From NCBI GenBank assembly GCA_003167555.1, contig PMSN01000011.1:1-64000 (forward strand): 64,000 nt of DNA, written 5' to 3'. This document shows positions 51,302 through 59,069 of the stretch, piece by piece; position 1 is the stretch's first letter, and each line of letters starts with the position of its first letter. The notes below the pieces were generated by a model that worked only from the letters and a program-made list of their open reading frames with translations, was not told the origin of the DNA and made no database searches. Both the position numbers and the translations under genes were made by a program. This DNA comes from Spartobacteria bacterium. Its GTDB lineage: Bacteria > Verrucomicrobiota > Verrucomicrobiia > Chthoniobacterales > UBA10450.

Positions 51302-52252
51302 ATGCCCCTGATCGTGCGCAACAGCTCGAAGGTCGTATATACGCCCAATGGCGTAGAGGGCGTCGTGATACAGTTCTTAGCGAATGGCAATCGTATGCAG
51401 TTACTGAAGCGAGTCTGGAAGGTAACGTGGCGAATCCTCGTCTTCCTAGCTGTTTGGACGATACTTTCTGCGCCGGCCATCGTTCCGGTGATAAGGAAGT
51501 ATGTGCCGCACGGCGGAGCGCTCCCGCTATGGCTGCGCCTTTATATCGAGATCGTTAGCGTCGTCAGCATTCTGGTCGCCGCGTGGGTCATGGTCCGCTT
51601 TATCGATCGGCGACTATTCGTATCTCTCGGCTTCGCGCAGGGACATGCGTTTCGCGACAGCCTCATTGGGCTGATTATCGGACTCGGCATGATGACGACG
51701 TGCGTCGCGCTGCTATATGTCTGCGGCTGGGCCAAACCAGAAGCGAGCGCTGCTTTTTCCGGTTCCGTCCTTACGATTGCGGCGCTGGCCATGATCGCGA
51801 ACACCTTCACGCAGGAAATCATGGTTCGCGGCTATGTGCAGCAAACCATCCAGGGAGAGTTCGGCGCGGTGCGCGGCGTCATTATTTCCGCGGCATTTTT
51901 TCTCGCGCTCCATCTCGGGGCGATCCAGGGCGCTATCTTGCCGGGCGTCAGCTTGTTCGCGGCGGGGATTCTTTTAGGGACCGCGTATGCGGTTAGCGGC
52001 AATCTCTGGTTGCCGATCGCGTTACACTTTGGCTGGAATTTCCTGCAGGGCCCTGTGGTTGGCGGGACGGTTAGCGGCCAGGCGCTGGACGCCGGATGGC
52101 GCCTGTTTCATCTCGCCGGCCCGCCGCTTATGACCGGCGGTGACTTCGGAATCGAAGGCGGCTTGATCGCCATCATTGTCACTATCTTAGGCACGCCGCT
52201 CGTGATTCTGCTCTATCGCAGACGCGGCGAAAATGAGCTTATTCATGGGTAA
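51302..52252 (+). CDS. CPBP-family intramembrane protease-like protein
   Basis: 316 residues with about eight membrane segments. The CPBP (Abi/Rce1) motifs are NTFTQEIMVRGYVQQ for motif 1, FFLALHLG for motif 2 and LPIALHFGWNFLQG for motif 3. Motif 1 normally reads EExxxR; here the first glutamate is glutamine (QEIMVR), while the second Glu, the Arg, and the His residues of motifs 2 and 3 remain, so activity may be altered. The exact start is uncertain: ATGs at 51302 and 51395 are both possible. Confidence 0.8.
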   Translation: MPLIVRNSSKVVYTPNGVEGVVIQFLANGNRMQLLKRVWKVTWRILVFLAVWTILSAPAIVPVIRKYVPHGGALPLWLRLYIEIVSVVSILVAAWVMVRFIDRRLFVSLGFAQGHAFRDSLIGLIIGLGMMTTCVALLYVCGWAKPEASAAFSGSVLTIAALAMIANTFTQEIMVRGYVQQTIQGEFGAVRGVIISAAFFLALHLGAIQGAILPGVSLFAAGILLGTAYAVSGNLWLPIALHFGWNFLQGPVVGGTVSGQALDAGWRLFHLAGPPLMTGGDFGIEGGLIAIIVTILGTPLVILLYRRRGENELIHG

Positions 52253-52300
52253 GTTCTGCTCGTAAAAAGATGTCGCCCGGAGCAAGATGTTTCCTTCGAC

Positions 52301-52819
52301 TCAGGCAGGCGGTGAAGAGGGCAGGAGATCTTTCGTTGCCTGGTGGCTCATCAGCAGCGCGCGGGCCACTGTTCGATCCTTCATTCGCGTGATCAGCCAG
52401 CCGCCCGTGCCGAAAAAAATGGCGCTGCCGAGGGCGACCGCCGGCCAAAACGGAGCGCGCGGCAAGCGCACTGCCGCTTCGGAGACGGCGGCAGCAAGCA
52501 GACCGATGTAGGACCAGGAGGTATATTTATAGTGAAGGTAGAGCCATGAATTTTTCGGACGGCGAGTGATCACAGGGACTAGCGCGGCGATCAAGGTAAC
52601 AAAGCTGACGATGGCCGCGACATGGAACAAACCGAAATGCCCCGTAAGATGGTAGAGGCCGAACGCCGTCACGTTCGTAGCGAGCAATGCGGCGGCATAG
52701 AGATAGCCGAGCACCTTGTGCAGACGCGTGCCTTTCAACATCGGAAAGACGAATGCGCCAAAGAGCAACGCAGCCATCGCGGCTGATGTATGGGTGTAAC
52801 CAAGCCAGCCGTGAATCAT
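52301..52819 (-). CDS. DUF2306-like multi-pass membrane protein
   Basis: 172 residues, with about four membrane helices: TSAAMAALLFGAFVFPML, VLGYLYAAALLATNVTAFGLY, FHVAAIVSFVTLIAALVPVI and YIGLLAAAVSEAAVRL. HKVLGYLYAAALLATNV and WLYLHYKYTSWSYIGLLAAAVSE, with histidines at membrane boundaries, are typical of DUF2306 (cytochrome-b561-like) proteins. Role unknown. It overlaps the upstream CPBP remnant by four bases. Confidence 0.7.
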   Translation of the reverse strand: MIHGWLGYTHTSAAMAALLFGAFVFPMLKGTRLHKVLGYLYAAALLATNVTAFGLYHLTGHFGLFHVAAIVSFVTLIAALVPVITRRPKNSWLYLHYKYTSWSYIGLLAAAVSEAAVRLPRAPFWPAVALGSAIFFGTGGWLITRMKDRTVARALLMSHQATKDLLPSSPPA

Positions 52820-53298
52820 TGATTAGCCTGAGCGATTGGCGTAGCGTGTCTCACGCGGAGGGATCCCATTTCGCCGCGCGTGGCGGCGAGGACGAGGCCG
52901 GGTTCGATCAGAAGATTGATAGCGAAATGCGCCACAATGCAGGGCGCAAGACTTCGGCCCGCGAGAAGGAAGACGATGCCGAGCATCATCCCCAAAAACC
53001 CGGTCGCGACAGTAGCACCGATGGCAGCTCGGAAGCTCTTGCCCATTAAGCCCCAGACTCCATGAATGGCACCGAAGAGCAGCCCGGCGCCGAGCACTTG
53101 AACGACCGCGCCGTGACCCTGCGCCATCAGCCAGTTCATCGTCTAGCGCCGGAACATGACTTCTTCCAGGATGCCGGACCCGATGGCCAGAGCGATCGCG
53201 AGTAACTTAAGCAAGCTGGGACGAAACAGATTCTCGCGCACCGAAGGCAGACGAAGAGCGAAGGCGACGAAGATAACTGTCGCAAAGCAGTGTCATAA
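52816..53298 (-). pseudogene. CPBP-family protease gene interrupted by an in-frame stop
   Basis: On the minus strand one frame reads FVAFALRLPSVRENLFRPSLLKLLAIALAIGSGILEEVMFRR, a TAG (near 53145), then T-MNWLMAQGHGAVVQVLGAGLLFGAIHGVWGL and AHFAINLLIEPG. EEVMFR is the catalytic EExxxR motif, and GAIHG and HFAIN are the His motifs. Only the stop codon inside motif 1 breaks the frame. The part after it alone (53139-52816) would lack the catalytic glutamates. Confidence 0.7.
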
Positions 53299-53301
53299 CC
53301 C

Positions 53302-53493
53302 TCAGGCAAAAATCGCGAGCGGAATTGCCGCAGAAAGAACGCGGCCACAGCCGATCGCCTTGAGCCGTTCAATCGCATAGCCGCGGAAGAATAGTTCCTC
53401 GACAATCCCCGATCGGATCACGACTAGCGTCTCAAACCATATCGGCGCTCCAATGGACCCAGACAGTAGTAAACTGGTTGTTCGCTCGACCAA
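53302..53493 (-). pseudogene. Second CPBP-family fragment
   Basis: 63 residues ending RSGIVEELFFRGYAIERLKAIGCGRVLSAAIPLAIFA: the catalytic EELFFR motif and the next helix, then a stop. The His motifs are missing. It abuts the previous pseudogene, so this is a different, truncated paralogue. Confidence 0.65.
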
Positions 53494-53530
53494 GCAAGTT
53501 CAAATCAGCGACCGGTCATCATTTTAATAA

Positions 53531-54139
53531 ATGATCTCATGTATCGCTACGGAAAAAACCATGGTAAAAAGGGGGTGCGTGCAACGTTCAATGCCAAGAG
53601 ATCCCGAGCCAGAACCGAGGACTATCGCTTTCGAACTCCTTCCCGAGGCGTCGAATCCAGATGACGAAAATCACAAACAGGCGGTGCCTCGGCTAATCGC
53701 GCTGCTGATGGACGACCTCTTCCGACTACCCGGCACAAGATTCCGGTTCGGGCTTAATCCAATTTTGGACCTGATCCCTGCCGTTGGCGATGGAGCTGCC
53801 GCTTTGATTTCCGCGTTAACGCTGTTTGTCGCGGCACGTTACTGCGTTCCTAAGCCAATCATTGTCCGAATGGGGGTAAACATCGCACTTAATGCTCTGA
53901 TCGGTCTCATTCCCGGAGTCGGCGAAATATTCGCTTTTTGGTTTCGGCCGAGCCATCGCAATTACCAATTGCTTAGAACGCACATTCCCGCGGTGGCGAG
54001 CGGCCCGGTTACTTCGAGGAGACGAGACTGGTTTTTTGTAATCGCTATAGTGATAGGCCTTTTATTGTTGTTCTCGTTTTGCGCAGGCGTAGGCGTTTAT
54101 TTGGTCCTACGACTACTGCACGCAATCTTTGGCACATAG
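53531..54139 (+). CDS. DUF4112 membrane protein
   Basis: 202 residues. The core LMDDLFRLPGTRFRFGLNPILDLIPAVGDGAAALISALTLFVAARY... MGVNIALNALIGLIPGVGEIFAFWFRPSHRNYQLL matches the DUF4112 signature with its two LIP.VGD/E segments. The C-terminus adds another long hydrophobic helix. The start may be one of several ATGs (53531, 53561, 53591). Function unknown. Confidence 0.8.
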   Translation: MISCIATEKTMVKRGCVQRSMPRDPEPEPRTIAFELLPEASNPDDENHKQAVPRLIALLMDDLFRLPGTRFRFGLNPILDLIPAVGDGAAALISALTLFVAARYCVPKPIIVRMGVNIALNALIGLIPGVGEIFAFWFRPSHRNYQLLRTHIPAVASGPVTSRRRDWFFVIAIVIGLLLLFSFCAGVGVYLVLRLLHAIFGT

Positions 54140-54224
54140 CTGATTATATGAGATGAACCTGCACTTCGTCCACCGCGACTGCCAGACAAATAGAAGCTCG
54201 AAATTCGACAGGGTGGAGTAAAAG

Positions 54225-54776
54225 ATGCGGCGCGTGACAGACATCCCCGCTTCTCCGCTGCGGCATCTCGCGAGACTAACGTTTCTTGCGTTTCTGCTGA
54301 CGTTCGTCGCATCGCGGACACTAGTGATTCTGATTATGACGCGTAGCATGCCGGATCTGTTTTTGCACACGGGCGGGACGCATGTGCATCATCTGAATTA
54401 CGGGATTTTCCTGCTCTCGACGGTGGCGGGCGTGTTGCTCTTCGCGCCATTGAACCGGGCGCAGCGAAGTCTCTCCGCGCTAGTCTATGGCCTCGGTCTG
54501 GGGATGACCTTCGATGAATTTGGGATGTGGCTGCATCTCGGCGGAAGCTATTGGCAACGAGCGAGCTTCGACGCGGTGGTGGTGGTGCTTTGTGTCCTGG
54601 GCCTGCTGGCCTTTGCGCCGCGTTGGAAGCGTCTACGGGCCCATCATTTCGCCGTAGGCGGTGTGGTGCTCCTCGCCGTGGCCGGATTCTCGATGCTGCT
54701 GATCAAGTCACTCGACCACGCGCACGAGAAGCTCGAGCCGAAGCTGATGGAGATCGAGAAGAAAGGGCCGAGCTAG
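54225..54776 (+). CDS. Hypothetical multi-pass membrane protein with HxHH motif
   Basis: 183 residues with about five membrane helices. GGTHVHHLNYGIFLLSTVAGVLLF and GMTFDEFGMWLHLGGSYW contain conserved-looking His and acidic residues next to membrane segments, which could bind a metal. The C-terminal ~20 residues are charged. Family not recognised; no obvious operon partner. Confidence 0.65.
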   Translation: MRRVTDIPASPLRHLARLTFLAFLLTFVASRTLVILIMTRSMPDLFLHTGGTHVHHLNYGIFLLSTVAGVLLFAPLNRAQRSLSALVYGLGLGMTFDEFGMWLHLGGSYWQRASFDAVVVVLCVLGLLAFAPRWKRLRAHHFAVGGVVLLAVAGFSMLLIKSLDHAHEKLEPKLMEIEKKGPS

Positions 54777-55264
54777 CGGAGGGACGGACGGTCCTCAATT
54801 ACGTCGATTCCGACGCAACGTTGACGAACGACCTTACAACGAGCGCACAGCAGTATTTCAGGGGCGTTTTCGGCGCGACACTCATCTGATCAGTTATCAA
54901 GCAGTTGTCATGGACAAAGGCTTTCGCCGCGATGAAAGGGCCGTGAGTACGAAAAGGTAGGGCCCAATCCGACAACGAATTCCATGTAGTGTTGCCCGAC
55001 AAAAAGGGCAATGAATCCCTGTGGAGGAGCCTCCCTTACGCAAAACTGCTTCCGACGCTCTTCAAGTAGGCACGGTAGGGCTCTGCAACGACCCGCCCCG
55101 TTTGCGTACGCGTGTGCTGCCAAAGCGAATTATTGCAAGTTGTAAGCTTCGACGACTGCTATGCCGGTGGTGGTGTTCATCGCGATTGTTGGCCCAGTCA
55201 CGCGATAGCTGTCTTGCCGCGTCTGCCGATCTCGAGTTCGCCGATCGCCGCATTTTCGCTTCAG

Positions 55265-55350
55265 GGCAGTCTTTGATACACTTCAACCAGTGCGACACCG
55301 GTCGATGTGCCGCTTCCCCGAACAATTACGGTGTAACTGCCGGGCGCCAG
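55265..55350 (-). pseudogene. C-terminal remnant of a secreted repeat protein
   Basis: On the minus strand the sequence reads APGSYTVIVRGSGTSTGVALVEVYQ and then a stop. This is the usual last beta-repeat of large secreted proteins that end in GTGVALVEVY. Just downstream, near 55195-55150 in another frame, PTIAMNTTTGIAVVEAYNL repeats the motif. Both are fragments. Confidence 0.5.
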
Positions 55351-55402
55351 CGGCGAGAGAATTGCCGACTCGCTATCATCGGTCGGAGCGATCCGCCTCG
55401 AA

Positions 55403-55650
55403 TCAGGGAGCCTTTTCGAGCCGCCGCACTATTGGGGCATCAGACTCAGGCTCCGGCGCTGCATTCTCGCTGGGCAGGCGGCGAACATGCCGCGCGGCAT
55501 AATAAGAACCGACGACCACAATCGCGGCGAGTCCCTGCGCAATCAGCGTCTCGTAGGTCGGGAAAACCGCAAACCACATTCCGATCCACGCAGGAAGGGT
55601 GTTGACCAGCCAAAAGCTAAGTGTCGGCTGAACACGATCATGCGAGATGA
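55403..55650 (-). pseudogene. C-terminal fragment of an FTR1-like permease
   Basis: An open minus-strand frame without a start encodes FWLVNTLPAWIGMWFAVFPTYETLIAQGLAAIVVVGSYYAARHVRRLP and a charged tail, ending at a stop at 55403-55405. The TYETL.AQGLA...GSYY.A pattern is like the last helix of FTR1-type iron permeases. The rest of the gene is absent. Confidence 0.45.
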
Positions 55651-56264
55651 TTGTATACCCTAATTGTATCCCCTAGGCTCAAAAACCAGCAAATTGGAGC
55701 TAATACCAGCTAAAGCTGAATTGTCCTAAGTCGCTGATTTCCAAGACAAAATCAAAGACAGCTAAAGGCAGCAAATACCCGTTTTCTAATTACAAATCAG
55801 ACTGCTCTTCTTAGCCCAGCGGTGTTTTGATTTTTTGTGTGACGTCTCTACAACAGCAGAACTCTCGTAACTCAAGCTGACCCGGTCACCCCAATGGAGT
55901 CTCTTGCGTCTAAAGTTAAAGCCTAAATACAGAATGAAGATACAGAATGAAGAGCGGGCTGCGCATCTCGAACAGACGCAAGCCAACCTTGCAATGTATC
56001 GCCGGTTCGGTTGAGCACGATTCTAACGGTGGCCAGACGGCCCAGTTCGACTATGGCTTTTCATGTGGGTAACAGGCACCTACGAGCAGCGCGACAACGA
56101 TTGGCTGATGGCTACTTATACCCGTCCCGATCTGCCACGAAACAAACATTACTGTCAAATCCATCCGCATGAATCGCGGTTGAGGTCTGCGGACCCGTCG
56201 GGCTTGGCTTGAACGGCCGTTCGATCTAAAGGCCAGCGCTAATTCAAAATCCAGAACTAAGAAA

Positions 56265-57674
56265 TCAGCCAGGCACATCGGTTGGAGCAAGAATTCCGTT
56301 TTTCAAAAACCAACGAAGCAGTGTAAGAGGCCGTTCGGTTATTCCAGTTCGAATCCATGAACGGCAGAGTTCACCCGCCGTTTGCGCTTGGGTAGTCCCC
56401 CTCAGGAGGGCTGCGACCGCAACGTTGCCGAGGTGGGAAACCGGGCCATCCAAACTGGGGTGTTCGAGAGCCATTTGTAAGCAAATGCGGTCACCGATAA
56501 GGCAAGGGAGATCTCGGAGGCTGGCATCTGTAGACAAACGCAGCAGCGTCGTTACATCGACAGAACCCGTCGGCGCGGGGCGGAGGGCCGGGTTGGTATT
56601 GCGGAAGGCGCGTGCCATCCAGAACGGCTCGTGCCGGAATCGCTTTGGCCCCGCATAAAACTCCGCCGTTGCCCTGCTATGCCTTGCGGCGATCGCTTGA
56701 CACTGGTCGCGATAAAACATCTCGGCCACCGGCGCGCTGGATACGTCCGAAAGGATAGTGTGAACGACTACGGCGCCCTGGCACCCCAATTTTAGCGCTA
56801 CCTGAATACCCTGGGCGGAAATCGGTTCCAGAGCGACCGCCGAATCTCCAACAAGCATCCAGTCGCTCCCAATCACTTTGTTTGCAAGGACGGCTGATGC
56901 GTCGCATGCTCTGACCTTGTCTATTTGCGAACCGTTGAGGCAATTGCCGAACACGGCTGCCTCGGACAGGAAGGCCACATAGATGTTTTCGATGCTTAGT
57001 TGACCGCTTCGCCTCCGGAGCAGCGGGTCCATAAAGGCGACCGCGTAACAGCTCCCGTCTGCAAGTGGTGCCCACCAGACCCATCCTTCGCGCAAAGCCT
57101 CAACGGAGATCCTAGTCCGAGCTGGGTATGGAAGTTTCCAGCGCGAGTGCAGTGCTAAAAGAGGCGGCATTATCCGCTTGCGTCCCTGAAAGAGCACGGG
57201 TTTCCTCCCAGTGGCAACAATGAGAAAGCCGACATGAACTTCTTCGAAGATGGGTGTGGCGATCCGTACCAACCACCCGCCTTCGGCTCGTCGGGTCGGG
57301 ACGTCGCCGACCCGCGTGGCAATGACCTGAACGCCTGCCCCCCGGGCGGCGTCAACTAGGCAGGCATCCATCTTGGATCGGTCCACGAGGTGACCGGAAG
57401 GGCCGGAAACAGAATACTTGAGAGGCCCGGGCTCTTCCCAACGCACATCGGGGGGATCACACTCGGTGGCAAAGGTGTCTAGCGCGTCGTTGAGATTAAG
57501 CAGATCAAGTAGGGGATGGATTCCCGGCGAAATTGACTCGGGGAGAGCACGGCGACGCGGCGATCCATCACCGATTAGGACCACGTCGCGTCCTAGGCGG
57601 GCGAGGCGGCAGGCAATGGAGGCTCCGGCTGGCCCGGCGCCAAGAACAGCGACCTCCGCAATAATTGGCTTCAC
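56265..57674 (-). CDS. FAD-dependent oxidoreductase, LodB/QhpG-like maturation flavoprotein
   Basis: 469 residues. N-terminal FAD-binding fold VAVLGAGPAGASIACRLARLGRDVVLIGDG (GxGxxG at about 11-16) and a later flavin segment SDWMLVGDSAVALEPISAQGIQVALKLG, the GD motif of tryptophan-halogenase/LodB-type monooxygenases. LodB, GoxB and QhpG are flavoproteins that hydroxylate a protein tryptophan during quinone cofactor formation. The start is a GTG in a GTGA overlap with the radical SAM gene. It is the last gene of the operon. The role in maturing the LodA-like protein follows from context. Confidence 0.75.
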   Translation of the reverse strand: MKPIIAEVAVLGAGPAGASIACRLARLGRDVVLIGDGSPRRRALPESISPGIHPLLDLLNLNDALDTFATECDPPDVRWEEPGPLKYSVSGPSGHLVDRSKMDACLVDAARGAGVQVIATRVGDVPTRRAEGGWLVRIATPIFEEVHVGFLIVATGRKPVLFQGRKRIMPPLLALHSRWKLPYPARTRISVEALREGWVWWAPLADGSCYAVAFMDPLLRRRSGQLSIENIYVAFLSEAAVFGNCLNGSQIDKVRACDASAVLANKVIGSDWMLVGDSAVALEPISAQGIQVALKLGCQGAVVVHTILSDVSSAPVAEMFYRDQCQAIAARHSRATAEFYAGPKRFRHEPFWMARAFRNTNPALRPAPTGSVDVTTLLRLSTDASLRDLPCLIGDRICLQMALEHPSLDGPVSHLGNVAVAALLRGTTQAQTAGELCRSWIRTGITERPLTLLRWFLKNGILAPTDVPG

Positions 57675-59044
57675 GCCTGCTCTACCGCAAAGTAGCTGGG
57701 CACCGAGGCGCGGAGATGAACGTAGGCTTGCATGCAGTAATGGAGCCAGCCACGGATATAGCCGCAGGCCGGCCGCCCACGATGAATCACCTCATGATGA
57801 CATCCACCACCGCACAGATAGCGTGCCCAACATTGGCGGCATGGCTCTTGGCGATGCACATGGCGTTGCGCCAGCCATGCATTCCGGCGCTCGCTGTCAA
57901 TCGCGCCAGCTACACTGCCCATGGATGCGCGGGAATCATCGACGAAACGGTGGCATGCGTATAGGTCGCCATCGGCCGACACTCCCAGATAGCCGGCCCC
58001 CGCCCCACATGGATACGGCCGATGCGTCCCGGCATGCAGTTCACGCAGCGCGGTCACCATGTTGAGGAACGGATAACGAACGCCCGCGATTAGGCGCGCT
58101 TCGAATCGCTTCCCGCAGTCAATCATCCGTGCCAGCATGACCTCAAGCGATGCTTCATCCATCTCGCCCGACTTGGTGGGTGAGCTTAACATCGGTGAAA
58201 ACCCCACGCTATGGAATCCGAGAGTGATCAATCCCTCCAAGGTCCCGACAAGATCGAGGTTCGATGGCGTTACCGTGACCCGGGCGGAGACTTGCATCCG
58301 CCTCTGCTGCGCCAGAAGCGGCTCGACCCGCGCGATGATCTTGCCGAAGCTGGGCGCACCGTTCTTAAAGGGCCGCTGGCGATCATGGGCGTCGCCGATG
58401 CCATCGAGACTGATGGTGACCGCGAAACCATGCCGCTCGAAGAAATCGCCGTCCTCGGGTGTAAGCAACGTGCCATTTGTTGTGATAGAAAACCGAACGT
58501 CAACGCCCGCGGCGGTCGCCAATTGGGTTGCATATTCAGTCGCGGCGCGAAGGCCCGTCCGATTCGCCAGCGGCTCGCCGCCAAGGAAGGCGAGGTTGAC
58601 GCGGGTTCCAGCTTCGGCGTCTCGAAGCAGCAGATCCACTGCGCGCAACGCCATCTCGGCGGACATGGCCTTCGCGCCGCCGCCAAACTCACCTTGCTGC
58701 GCATAACAATAGGTGCAGCCAAGATTGCATTTCTGCGCGATTGCCAACGAAAGCGATCGTAGTGGAGGAGACACTATCGGCCGGTCATCTATAAGCGGTG
58801 ACAGAGTGATGCCAAACTGAATGAGGAGACGGTCCACTGCTTCCCGGTCATCCGCTACTAATGCCTGTCGCAAAGTCTCGGCCGCTTCAGCCGCGAGGCC
58901 ATAAATTTGGCTGCCGTTCACAATAAACGCGTGAGGTCCGGCCGATGTATCCACCATATGGACATCCGGATGCCTGGGCGCTGACGGGCCGTGCGTGGCA
59001 AATCTCGAAACGGAGCGCAAGATTTGGTCAGTCGAGATTAGCAT
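57671..59044 (-). CDS. Radical SAM/SPASM enzyme, putative quinoprotein maturase
   Basis: 457 residues. The radical SAM cluster motif is CNLGCTYC (C106, C110, C113), preceded by SLAIAQKCN. The C-terminal SPASM domain has CGAGAGYLGVSADGDLYACHRF and CRQCWARYLCGGGCHHE, enough cysteines for auxiliary iron-sulfur clusters. Relatives such as QhpD install thioether cross-links in quinohemoprotein amine dehydrogenase; others act on ribosomal peptides. The N-terminal ~95 residues may bind the substrate protein. The ATG at 59044, 25 bases after the LodA-like stop, is the sensible start; the frame upstream overlaps that gene antiparallel to its known content. Confidence 0.85.
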   Translation of the reverse strand: MLISTDQILRSVSRFATHGPSAPRHPDVHMVDTSAGPHAFIVNGSQIYGLAAEAAETLRQALVADDREAVDRLLIQFGITLSPLIDDRPIVSPPLRSLSLAIAQKCNLGCTYCYAQQGEFGGGAKAMSAEMALRAVDLLLRDAEAGTRVNLAFLGGEPLANRTGLRAATEYATQLATAAGVDVRFSITTNGTLLTPEDGDFFERHGFAVTISLDGIGDAHDRQRPFKNGAPSFGKIIARVEPLLAQQRRMQVSARVTVTPSNLDLVGTLEGLITLGFHSVGFSPMLSSPTKSGEMDEASLEVMLARMIDCGKRFEARLIAGVRYPFLNMVTALRELHAGTHRPYPCGAGAGYLGVSADGDLYACHRFVDDSRASMGSVAGAIDSERRNAWLAQRHVHRQEPCRQCWARYLCGGGCHHEVIHRGRPACGYIRGWLHYCMQAYVHLRASVPSYFAVEQA

Positions 59045-59069
59045 CGCTTTAAAGCCTTGCGTCGGTCCG

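Larger units (their letters stand above)
54777..56264. other. Gene-poor region with decayed coding remnants
   Basis: About 1.5 kb without an intact gene. Two minus-strand remnants are recognisable (55265-55350 and 55403-55650). From about 55660 to 56000 the DNA becomes visibly AT-rich, with repeated CAGCTAAAG-type motifs and no coding signal. This may be an old insertion boundary. Confidence 0.5.

Noticed and set aside
55021-55605. Plus-strand open frame through the decayed region
   Set aside because: The recognisable protein fragments here are on the opposite strand.
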